Source: Candidatus Omnitrophota bacterium (GTDB lineage Bacteria; Omnitrophota; Gorgyraeia; Pluralincolimonadales; Pluralincolimonadaceae). Taken from it: a stretch of 8,650 bases of DNA. Position numbers and translations under genes: made by a program. The DNA lies in NCBI GenBank assembly GCA_020061685.1, contig JAGUXU010000083.1, positions 1-8,650 of the forward strand, read 5' to 3'. The notes under the pieces are model-generated. The model saw only the letters and a list, made by a program, of their open reading frames with translations. It was not told the DNA's origin and made no database searches. Below, piece after piece: positions 1-6,237 of this stretch (the first letter of the stretch is position 1; each line of letters starts with the position of its first letter).

Positions 1-170
1 ATTACGTGATCTCGCAGGGCAAAGGGATGTTCACGCTAAGAAACTATGCCGGAAACATATTTACCTACTATGAACCGGCGGAAGAGGGCCAGATCCAGCG
101 GATCGTGCCCGATCGGAATAAACAGGCCAAGAAAGAGGTAAAGACGGTAGAGGCCAAGACGGCCGCATAA
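1..170 (+). CDS. KamA-family radical SAM aminomutase, C-terminal end (partial)
   Basis: The open frame enters from the left edge (first complete codon at 3) and ends at TAA 168-170, leaving 55 visible residues. The stretch YVISQGKGMFTLRNYAGNIF followed by TYYEP resembles the C-terminal region of lysine 2,3-aminomutase (KamA) proteins, where a 'PNYVLSQ...LRNYEG...TYPEP' pattern lies near the end of the catalytic domain. Family members are radical SAM, PLP-dependent enzymes that interconvert alpha- and beta-amino acids, usually L-lysine and L-beta-lysine. The rest of the visible protein is a short, Lys/Ala/Glu-rich tail that looks disordered. The CxxxCxxC cluster, PLP lysine and substrate residues lie outside the window, so substrate specificity cannot be judged; an EpmB-like or other aminomutase role is possible. 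The next gene starts 12 bp downstream, so the two are probably co-transcribed. Confidence 0.68.
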   Translation, partial: YVISQGKGMFTLRNYAGNIFTYYEPAEEGQIQRIVPDRNKQAKKEVKTVEAKTAA

Positions 171-182
171 CGTCTTCAGGCG

Positions 183-761
183 ATGATTAAAGATAAGGAC
201 TTTCTTTTATTATTAATCGCGTTATTGGCGGCTCTTCTTTCGCTGGCCGGTTGCGGCCAGCAACAGGATATGGAGGCGGTAAAGAAGGGGCTTCTCGAGT
301 TTGACCCGTCGTTTAAAGAGGTCCTGGCGAAGAAGGCGCAGATAGATTCCCAGATAGACGTGCTAAAGGCCGATTTCAGGAATAAGCAGGCCGAGATAAA
401 CTCGAAGATCATGGAGCTGGAAGAGGAGCTCAAGGGGATACGAAGGCAGAATTACACCCAGATCCGCGAGCTGGCCGCTCAGTTAGACCCCGAAAGGCAG
501 AAGATAAACCTGAAATTAGCCGAATTAAACACGATATTAAAGAACAAAGAAGGACTGCTTAATACGTTCAAGAGTTCCCTCAAGGAGACCAGGAAGGTGG
601 TCGAGAACAAGAAATTAGGGCTTTCCCCGGAAGAGGAAGCCAAGTGGCAAAAGAATCTCGGCGATCTGACCCGCCAGCTGCCGGTCCTTGAGGAAGAGAT
701 CGCTAAGGGCAAGAAGGAGATCGGCCTCTACAGGCAGCAGCTTAACCTCCTCAAATACTGA
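183..761 (+). CDS. Coiled-coil lipoprotein of unknown function
   Basis: The 192-residue product begins with a lipoprotein signal peptide: a charged n-region (MIKDKD), a very hydrophobic Leu/Ala core at residues 7-19, and the lipobox L21-A22-G23-C24. Lipidation is therefore expected at Cys24. The residues after it are GQQQD; with no Asp at +2, the usual enterobacterial inner-membrane retention signal is absent, which is compatible with outer-membrane placement. Residues 30-190 are rich in Lys, Glu, Gln and Leu with heptad-like spacing, indicating long alpha helices or coiled coil. The helices appear to be broken near Pro42, Pro103 and Pro149, each preceded by Asp or Ser, as in helix caps. No enzyme motif is visible. 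The Shine-Dalgarno is weak (only CAGG before the ATG), but this is the only start that gives a complete signal peptide. I do not recognise a specific family; a periplasmic spacer or scaffold is a guess. Confidence 0.85.
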   Translation: MIKDKDFLLLLIALLAALLSLAGCGQQQDMEAVKKGLLEFDPSFKEVLAKKAQIDSQIDVLKADFRNKQAEINSKIMELEEELKGIRRQNYTQIRELAAQLDPERQKINLKLAELNTILKNKEGLLNTFKSSLKETRKVVENKKLGLSPEEEAKWQKNLGDLTRQLPVLEEEIAKGKKEIGLYRQQLNLLKY

Positions 762-781
762 TCGACCACCCCTTTTATCCC

Positions 782-810
782 TTGCCTTAAAAAAGCCCAT
801 CTGGTAAAAT
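782..810 (+). promoter_or_regulatory. Probable sigma70-type promoter for purH operon
   Basis: A -35-like TTGCCT (782-787, four of six consensus bases) and a -10-like TAAAAT (805-810, five of six) are separated by exactly 17 bp. Transcription would start around 816-818, giving a leader of about 33 nt before the purH ATG. It lies in the 88-bp gap between the lipoprotein and purH, where a new transcription unit is expected. I see no riboswitch-sized leader and no clear operator, and no terminator hairpin for the upstream gene in the same gap. Confidence 0.55.
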
Positions 811-820
811 AAAGGCCTAC

Positions 821-848
821 AAAGACCATCCTTAGGAGGAAAGACCAT
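821..848 (+). repeat. 9-nt direct repeat flanking the purH Shine-Dalgarno
   Basis: AAAGACCAT occurs at 821-829 and again at 840-848, 19 bp apart start to start, with the Shine-Dalgarno of purH between the copies. The repeat is exact and directly visible. Its role is unknown; it may be chance or a small leader duplication. Confidence 0.35.
834..840 (+). promoter_or_regulatory. Ribosome binding site of purH
   Basis: AGGAGGA is a near-perfect Shine-Dalgarno sequence ending 9-10 nt before the ATG at 850. It is one of the two strongest in the window and fixes the purH start. Confidence 0.8.
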
Positions 849-849
849 A

Positions 850-2415
850 ATGGCAAAGATCAAGAGGGCGCTTATCAGTATCTCCGACAAGCGGGGGATA
901 GTGGAGTTCGCCAAGGGCCTTAAGAGGCTGGGCATTGAGATCATTTCTACCGGAGGAACGGCAAAGCTCTTAAGGAGCCGCGGCGTAAAGATCCGTGCCG
1001 TCTCGGACGTGACCGGCTTTCCCGAGATATTAAGCGGCAGGGTAAAGACCCTGCATCCAAAGATACACGGCGGGATACTGGCAAGGCGCGGCATCGCCGA
1101 ACATATGTCGCAGGCCAGAAGGCATAAGATAGGACTGATAGACCTGGTTGTGGTCAATCTCTATCCGTTTGAGGAGACGATAGCGGAGCCGAAGGTCAGG
1201 CTTGAGGACGCCGTTGAGATGATAGATATCGGCGGCCCCGCCATGATCCGTTCCGCCGCGAAGAACTTCAAAGATGTAGCGGTCGTCTCTAATCCCGACA
1301 GGTATCCGCAGATTCTTTCGGAGCTTGAGAGGAATGACGCTACCCTGTCCGACGAGACGCGCTCGGCGCTGTCGGTCGAGGCGTTCGGGCATACCGCCCG
1401 CTATGACGCGAAGATACACGAGTTTTTGAGGTCGCGTTTTTCGGCCCGCGATAATTTTCCGGAGGTCCTGCATATGGTATTCGAGAAAGCGCAGGGCCTG
1501 CGCTACGGCGAGAACCCCCATCAGGAAGCCGCCTTCTACGCGGATTCGGTGAGGCCGCGCCGCGGATTTGCCGCGATGAAGCAATTGCATGGCAAGGAAC
1601 TGTCGTTCAATAACCTCCTGGACCTGAATGCGGCCCTGCGGATAATAAAGGACTTCGATTCTCCCTGCGCCTGTGTGGTAAAGCACAATTCTCCGTGCGG
1701 AGTGGCCTCATCGGGCACTCTACGCGCCGCTTATAGAGACGCTTTCCGGTGCGACAGCCTATCCGCCTTCGGCGGCATAGTGGGCTTAAACAGAAGGGTG
1801 GACTCGAAGACCGCCAAGGAGATCTACGGCTCCGGTTTTTTGGAATGCATAATCGCCCCCGGATACGATGCCGGAGCGCTTAAGGTCTTAAAGGAGAGGA
1901 AGAATTTAAGGATAATAGAATTTAAGGATATGTCCGGGAGAGCGAAGCCCGGCATCTATTCCTGCGATGTGAAGAAGATCGAAGGCGGTATGCTCATACA
2001 GGAACAGGATGAATTGGATATAACGGCGGATGATCTAAGGGTCATGACAAAGAAGAAACCGTCGAAGGACCAGATAGGGTCGCTTCTCTTCGCGTGGAGG
2101 GCGGCCAAGCACGTCAAATCCAACGCTATAGTCGTCGCCAAAGGCCAACACACGATAGGGATCGGCGGCGGCCAACCCAGCCGCGTGGATTCGGTAAAGA
2201 TAGCGATAAACAAGGCCGGGAAGTCCGCCAGAGGCGGATGCCTTGCCAGCGACGGCTTCTTCCCTAAGCCGGACTCGGTCCGGGCGGCGGCAAAGGCCGG
2301 GATCGCGGCTATAATACAGCCCGGCGGTTCCATCAGGGACGAAGAGGCGGTAAAGGCAGCCGACAGGGCCGGTATAGCCATGGTCTTTACGGAAGTCAGA
2401 CATTTTAAACATTAA
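850..2415 (+). CDS. purH: Bifunctional AICAR formyltransferase / IMP cyclohydrolase
   Basis: PurH performs the last two steps of de novo purine synthesis in the cytoplasm: transfer of a formyl group from 10-formyl-THF to AICAR, then ring closure to IMP. At 521 residues it has the family's normal length. The N-terminal MGS-like cyclohydrolase domain (about 1-195) carries STGGTAK (33-39), the GRVKTLHP signature with Lys66 (63-70), and IDIGGPAMIRSAAKN (125-139). The C-terminal formyltransferase domain carries LRYGENPHQ (217-225), KELSFNNLLDLNAA (249-262), the catalytic Lys278-His279 in KHNSPCG, SAFGGIVG (305-312), GIGGGQPSRVDS (437-448), SDGFFP (467-472) and the typical ending RHFKH. Both domains look intact. 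The gene has its own promoter and a strong Shine-Dalgarno and leads a tight cluster with folC 11 bp downstream; no other purine genes are visible. Confidence 0.98.
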   Translation: MAKIKRALISISDKRGIVEFAKGLKRLGIEIISTGGTAKLLRSRGVKIRAVSDVTGFPEILSGRVKTLHPKIHGGILARRGIAEHMSQARRHKIGLIDLVVVNLYPFEETIAEPKVRLEDAVEMIDIGGPAMIRSAAKNFKDVAVVSNPDRYPQILSELERNDATLSDETRSALSVEAFGHTARYDAKIHEFLRSRFSARDNFPEVLHMVFEKAQGLRYGENPHQEAAFYADSVRPRRGFAAMKQLHGKELSFNNLLDLNAALRIIKDFDSPCACVVKHNSPCGVASSGTLRAAYRDAFRCDSLSAFGGIVGLNRRVDSKTAKEIYGSGFLECIIAPGYDAGALKVLKERKNLRIIEFKDMSGRAKPGIYSCDVKKIEGGMLIQEQDELDITADDLRVMTKKKPSKDQIGSLLFAWRAAKHVKSNAIVVAKGQHTIGIGGGQPSRVDSVKIAINKAGKSARGGCLASDGFFPKPDSVRAAAKAGIAAIIQPGGSIRDEEAVKAADRAGIAMVFTEVRHFKH

Positions 2416-2426
2416 CCTTTCCGAAG

Positions 2427-3785
2427 ATGACTTACGCAGAGGCGTTAAAATATTTAGAGTCGTTCGTAGATTACGAGAAGATCCCTTCCTATAAATATCG
2501 CGATGCGGTCAAATTAAGCAGGATGGAGGCCCTCTTAGACGGCCTCGGAAATCCCCAGCGGAATTTTAAATCAATACACATCGCGGGCACTAAAGGCAAA
2601 GGCACTACCTGTGCCTTCGTATATTCCATATTAAAGGAAAGCGGCCGCAAGGTCGGGCTCTATACCTCGCCGCATCTTATAGATTTCAAAGAGAGGATAC
2701 GGATTTCCTTTCCCAAGGAGAGGAGCATAGAAGAGGCGGAGGTCGCCACGCTGGTCGCCCGGATAAAGTCATTCCTTGATAGATTCACGAAAGCATCGAA
2801 GTTCGGCTCGCCGTCTTTCTTCGAGGTCTATACGGCGCTGGCGCTCCTGTTCTTCAGTATCAAGAAGGTCGAGATAGCGGTCCTGGAAGTGGGCATGGGC
2901 GGCAGGCTTGATGCCACGAACGTCGTCAATCCCCTTGTAGCCGGGATCACCCCTATAAGTTTTGACCACACCGATAAACTGGGAATGACCCTTGAGGCCA
3001 TCTCGAAGGAGAAGTGCGGGATAATAAAGAATAACTGCGTAGTCGTAGCGTCGGAGCAAAACGCCGCTGTGATGAATTGTATCCGCAAGGCCGCTGTAGA
3101 TAAGAACGCCAGATTATATGAGGTCGGAAAGGACATATTTTACGAGCCGCTTACCGCAAACCCGGAGAGCCAGACCTTCAACGTGCGCGGGATATTCGGA
3201 GATTACACCCTGCTCACGACCCCGCTTTTAGGGAGGCATCAGGTAGTCAACGCGGCTTGCGCTATCGGGATCATAGAGGCGTTGCGCTCTAAGGATATAC
3301 TTATATGTTCCCATGATATCACAAGCGGCATAAGAAGCGTGGATTGGCCGGGGCGGCTTCAGGTTGCCGGAAGGTGCCCGTGGATAATCCTCGACGGGGC
3401 GCAGAACGAAGCCTCATCAAGGGCCCTGAAGGAAGCGATAAGCAAGATATTCTCCTATAAGGACCTGATACTCGTCTTCGGTGTTTCATGCGATAAGGAT
3501 ATAGAGGGTATAGGCGGCAACCTCTTTCCGTTCGCGGATAAGATATTCTTTACACGGTCGGACACGAAACGCGCCGCGGCGCCGGAAGCGTTAAAGAAAA
3601 GATTCCCGGATTACGGAAAGAAGATAACGTTGACATTCAATGTCAAAGAGGCCGTTGAGTTGGCGCGCAGGCAGGCGAAGCCCGATGACCTGATACTTGT
3701 CACGGGTTCGTTATTTGTCGTCGGAGAAGCCCTGCATTTTTTAAACAGGAACGGTATAGGGCATGAGAAGACAGTCAAAGATTGA
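2427..3785 (+). CDS. folC: Folylpolyglutamate synthase / dihydrofolate synthase family protein
   Basis: FolC is an ATP-dependent Mur-ligase-fold enzyme that adds glutamate to folates, and in many bacteria also to dihydropteroate, retaining cofactors in the cell. Visible motifs in the 452-residue protein are the P-loop GTKGKGTT (54-61), YTSPHL (79-84), the Mg/ATP region LEVGMGGRLDATN (153-165), DHTDKLGMTLE (180-190), EKCGIIK (195-201), which contains the lysine normally carbamylated in this fold, GRHQVVNA (269-276), WPGRLQ (307-312) and DGAQN (323-327). The last is normally DGAHNP, so a His-to-Gln change and loss of the Pro are notable. The start lies 11 bp after purH with little Shine-Dalgarno, suggesting translational coupling. 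The 3' end overlaps mnmE by 23 bp. Whether it also has dihydrofolate synthase activity cannot be read from the sequence. Confidence 0.95.
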   Translation: MTYAEALKYLESFVDYEKIPSYKYRDAVKLSRMEALLDGLGNPQRNFKSIHIAGTKGKGTTCAFVYSILKESGRKVGLYTSPHLIDFKERIRISFPKERSIEEAEVATLVARIKSFLDRFTKASKFGSPSFFEVYTALALLFFSIKKVEIAVLEVGMGGRLDATNVVNPLVAGITPISFDHTDKLGMTLEAISKEKCGIIKNNCVVVASEQNAAVMNCIRKAAVDKNARLYEVGKDIFYEPLTANPESQTFNVRGIFGDYTLLTTPLLGRHQVVNAACAIGIIEALRSKDILICSHDITSGIRSVDWPGRLQVAGRCPWIILDGAQNEASSRALKEAISKIFSYKDLILVFGVSCDKDIEGIGGNLFPFADKIFFTRSDTKRAAAPEALKKRFPDYGKKITLTFNVKEAVELARRQAKPDDLILVTGSLFVVGEALHFLNRNGIGHEKTVKD

Positions 3786-5148
3786 TCTAGAGGATACGAT
3801 AGCCGCTATCTCGACGCCGATAGGAGAGGGCGCGATAGGGATAGTGAGGATCAGCGGTAAAGACGCCGTTAAGATAGCGGACCTCGTATTTAAGTCCAAA
3901 AAAGGCGGAAGCCCTTCCGGTTTCCGTTCCTTTAGCACGCATTACGGATATATTTACGATAAGGCAGCGGTGGTGGATGAGGCGCTCCTGACATCGATGC
4001 GCGCGCCCAAGAGTTATACGAAGGAAGACATGATAGAGATAAATTGTCATAGCGGCATAATTCCCCTGCGTAAGACCCTGGAACTTGTCCTGGACAGCGG
4101 CGCCCGGCTTGCCGAACCCGGCGAGTTTACGAAACGCGCTTTCCTTAACGGCCGGCTCGACCTTACTCAGGCGGAGGCGGTCCTGGATATCATAAGGTCA
4201 AAGACCGATGCGTCGTTAAGGATGGCCCTGGGCCAATTAAGCGGACGGCTTTCATCGCGCCTTGACGATATAAAGGAAAGATTGTTGGGGGTGTCGGCTA
4301 ACATCGAGGCATCGATAGATTTTCCGGAAGAGGATATAGAGATAATCTCCGAGGCGGATATAAAAGGACATCTGGAAGCCGTAAAGGGCGATCTGGCAAA
4401 ATTATTGGGATCGGCGGAAGGCGGCATTATCTTAAGAGAGGGGCTGACCTCTGTGATATGCGGCAAGCCCAATGTCGGTAAATCCAGCCTCTTAAACGCG
4501 CTTTTACAGCGCGACAGGGCCATAGTCACGCATGTGCCCGGCACCACAAGGGACGCGATCGAAGACCTTGCGAACATAAACGGTATCCCGTTCAGGCTGG
4601 TCGATACCGCGGGTATAGCGCCGACCGAAGATGTGGTCGAGAGGGAAGGGATCTTAAGGAGCAGGGAGCGCCTGGAGCAGGCCGATCTGATCCTCTTGGT
4701 CCTTGACGGGAGCGCGGATATGACCGACGAAGACAGGATATTGTTGTCCGATACCAAAGACAGGCCCCGCATATTAGTGATAAATAAGACAGACCTGCCG
4801 CGCAGGATAGACTTGAGGCCGTTAGAGGGAAACGTATCGGTCGGTGTCTCCGCGAAAGAGGGAGACGGTATTGACGGATTGAAGAAGGCGATGGAGAGGG
4901 CGGTATGGAGCGGGCGTGCGTCGGCGGCGGAAACCGGGTCGATAACGAATTTGAGACAGAAGCAAGCGCTTAAGGATGCTTCCGGGGCGGTGGAGCGCGC
5001 CATAGAGTCTATCGAAAAAGACCTTTCTCCCGAACTTACAGCGATTGAATTAAAGGATGCGCTGGGTTCGATCGGCGAGATAACGGGCGAGGTCATAAAC
5101 GACGAGATATTAAACAGGATCTTCTCGCAATTTTGCATAGGAAAATAA
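3763..5148 (+). CDS. mnmE: tRNA uridine-5-carboxymethylaminomethyl modification GTPase
   Basis: MnmE works with MnmG to modify C5 of wobble uridine in certain tRNAs, using a one-carbon unit from THF. The 461-residue protein is full length. The N-terminal folate-binding domain starts at DTIAAISTPIGEGAIGIVRI (11-30) and continues through PGEFTKRAFLNGRLDLTQAE (119-138). The G domain is inserted in the helical domain: G1 GKPNVGKS (234-241), G2 TTRD (261-264), G3 DTAG (281-284), G4 NKTD (341-344), G5 SAK (363-365). The protein ends in the diagnostic CIGK (458-461) with catalytic Cys458. The ATG lies inside folC (23-bp overlap). No later ATG, GTG or TTG in this frame precedes the conserved DTIAA, so this start is well supported. 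The residues HSG at 96-98 replace the more common HGG. Its partner mnmG is not in the window. Confidence 0.98.
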   Translation: MRRQSKIDLEDTIAAISTPIGEGAIGIVRISGKDAVKIADLVFKSKKGGSPSGFRSFSTHYGYIYDKAAVVDEALLTSMRAPKSYTKEDMIEINCHSGIIPLRKTLELVLDSGARLAEPGEFTKRAFLNGRLDLTQAEAVLDIIRSKTDASLRMALGQLSGRLSSRLDDIKERLLGVSANIEASIDFPEEDIEIISEADIKGHLEAVKGDLAKLLGSAEGGIILREGLTSVICGKPNVGKSSLLNALLQRDRAIVTHVPGTTRDAIEDLANINGIPFRLVDTAGIAPTEDVVEREGILRSRERLEQADLILLVLDGSADMTDEDRILLSDTKDRPRILVINKTDLPRRIDLRPLEGNVSVGVSAKEGDGIDGLKKAMERAVWSGRASAAETGSITNLRQKQALKDASGAVERAIESIEKDLSPELTAIELKDALGSIGEITGEVINDEILNRIFSQFCIGK

Positions 5149-5153
5149 GGGGG
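5147..5153 (+). promoter_or_regulatory. Ribosome binding site deciding the folE start
   Basis: AAGGGGG overlaps the mnmE stop codon and lies 5 nt before ATG 5159. An in-frame TTG at 5156 would be only 2 nt away, too close for normal initiation. This favours ATG 5159. Confidence 0.55.
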
Positions 5154-5158
5154 CGTTG

Positions 5159-5716
5159 ATGGATAAAAAGAAGATTATGAAAGCGGTCGGCATGTTACTG
5201 GAGGCGGTCGGAGAAAGCCCCCAGCGCAAGGATCTGCAGGATACACCCCGCCGGGTCGCCGAGATGTACGAGGAGATCTTCTCGGGGATAAGGCAGGATC
5301 CGGCGAAAGAACTGGAGGTGGTGCTGGACCAGAAACACGAGGAGATTATTCTCCTTAAGGGGATACCCCTCTATTCGGTCTGCGAACATCATCTTTTACC
5401 GTTTCTGGGCAGGGCCCACATCGCCTATATCCCGAAAGAAGGCAGGGTCACGGGATTAAGCAAACTGGCAAGGGCCGTGGATATACTGGCGAAGCGCCCG
5501 CAGGTCCAGGAGAGGTTGACTACCCAGATCGCCGAGGTCATCATGAAAGTATTAAAGCCAAGGGGTTGTATGGTGGTCATCGAAGCCGAACATCTCTGTA
5601 TGTCGATGAGGGGTTTAAGGAAGCCGGGGATATCTACGGTGACGAGCGCGGTCAGGGGCGTATTTCGCGAGAACGAAAAGACCCGCGCAGAGGCGCTCGC
5701 CCTTATCAAGTCCTGA
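5159..5716 (+). CDS. folE: GTP cyclohydrolase I (type IA)
   Basis: FolE converts GTP to 7,8-dihydroneopterin triphosphate, the first step of folate synthesis and also the entry to queuosine-type deazapurines. Counting from ATG 5159 the protein has 185 residues, typical for the bacterial enzyme. It shows KDLQDTPRRVAEMY (24-37), the zinc and catalytic motif SVCEHHLLPF (73-82; zinc ligands Cys75 and His78, catalytic His77), GRVTGLSKLAR (95-105), RPQVQERLT (113-121) and HLCMSMRG (145-152), with the third zinc ligand Cys147. The complete zinc set makes this the zinc-dependent FolE rather than FolE2. The gene starts 10 bp after mnmE and closes the purH-folC-mnmE-folE cluster. An alternative TTG start at 5156 would add one Met. 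No other folate biosynthesis genes (folB, folK, folP) are present here. Confidence 0.97.
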   Translation: MDKKKIMKAVGMLLEAVGESPQRKDLQDTPRRVAEMYEEIFSGIRQDPAKELEVVLDQKHEEIILLKGIPLYSVCEHHLLPFLGRAHIAYIPKEGRVTGLSKLARAVDILAKRPQVQERLTTQIAEVIMKVLKPRGCMVVIEAEHLCMSMRGLRKPGISTVTSAVRGVFRENEKTRAEALALIKS

Positions 5717-5730
5717 CCAAAAATTTATTA

Positions 5731-5757
5731 TTCAAGGCCGGTAAATTATAGTATAAT
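5731..5757 (+). promoter_or_regulatory. Probable promoter with perfect TATAAT for the PAP2-LDT-accA unit
   Basis: TATAAT at 5752-5757 is a perfect -10 box in an AT-rich 53-bp gap. The -35 side is poor: TTCAAG (5731-5736) with a 15-bp spacer is the best candidate. Transcription would start near 5763-5765, only about 5-7 nt before the ATG at 5770, so the message would be nearly leaderless. Confidence 0.5.
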
Positions 5758-5769
5758 ATAAAACCAAAC

Positions 5770-6219
5770 ATGGACAATTCCGTCTTTTCTGTTTTTCAGA
5801 ACAAGGTCTTTTTGGCCACATTAATCGCCTGGGTATCTGCCCAGACCATCAAGATCCTGATAAATAGCGTAAGAGAGAAGAGGTTTAACTTCAGATGGGT
5901 CGTGAGCACCGGCGGTATGCCCAGCGCCCATTCGGCCGGCGTCATGTCGCTCGCGACCGCCGTCGGCATCCAGGAAGGTTTTAATTCTACCGTCTTTATC
6001 GCCACGTTGATATTTGCCCTCGTCATAGCCTTCGACGCGCAGGGAGTAAGGCGCTCGACCGGGCAGCAGGCTGAGATCCTCAATAAGATAATGGAAGATA
6101 TCTATTGGCGCAGGAAGATACAGGAAGACAGGTTAAAGGAACTCATAGGCCATACACCGTTCGAGGTATTGGTAGGTTCCGTCATCGGGATAGCGATCGC
6201 CGCATTGGTAATGATCTAG
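5770..6219 (+). CDS. Divergent PAP2 family membrane protein (DUF212 / YuiD-like)
   Basis: The 149-residue product matches the divergent PAP2 family, small integral membrane proteins distantly related to type 2 phosphatidic acid phosphatases; their substrate is not established. Key motifs are STGGMPSAHSAGV (46-58), FDAQGVRRSTGQQAEILNKI (88-107) and LIGHTPFEVLVGS (125-137). These supply the conserved Ser-Ala-His, Arg and His residues that stand in for the PAP2 catalytic motifs. Hydrophobic segments at about 13-31, 74-90 and 131-149 are probable membrane spans. The start is firm: an in-frame TAG lies at 5749-5751 and no ATG, GTG or TTG lies between it and 5770. There is no Shine-Dalgarno in the 15 nt before the ATG. 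A membrane lipid or undecaprenyl-phosphate role would suit its cell-wall neighbour, but this is inference. Confidence 0.92.
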   Translation: MDNSVFSVFQNKVFLATLIAWVSAQTIKILINSVREKRFNFRWVVSTGGMPSAHSAGVMSLATAVGIQEGFNSTVFIATLIFALVIAFDAQGVRRSTGQQAEILNKIMEDIYWRRKIQEDRLKELIGHTPFEVLVGSVIGIAIAALVMI

Positions 6220-6226
6220 AAGGGAG
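6220..6226 (+). promoter_or_regulatory. Ribosome binding site of the L,D-transpeptidase gene
   Basis: AAGGGAG follows the upstream TAG directly and ends 11 nt before ATG 6238. The spacing is a little long but usable, and no better start precedes the hydrophobic N-terminus. Confidence 0.5.
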
Positions 6227-6237
6227 ATATCTAAAAG

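Noticed and set aside
762..849. Possible terminator or riboswitch before purH
   Set aside because: No stem of useful length followed by a T run is visible, and the predicted leader of about 33 nt is too short for a known riboswitch.
615..1157. 180-codon minus-strand open frame crossing the lipoprotein-purH gap
   Set aside because: It would cover the purH promoter and the ends of two well supported genes, and its translation shows no family features.
1030..1686. 218-codon minus-strand open frame opposite purH
   Set aside because: It is fully inside conserved purH coding sequence, has no recognisable domain, and is a composition shadow.
4167..5138. Long 323-codon open frame on the minus strand opposite mnmE
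   Set aside because: mnmE is unmistakable on the + strand. The antisense translation is Ser/Leu/Pro-rich with no motif, as expected of a shadow frame in codon-biased DNA.
5717..5769. Possible terminator after folE
   Set aside because: The region is AT-rich but has no GC-rich hairpin before a T tract, so some read-through from folE remains possible.
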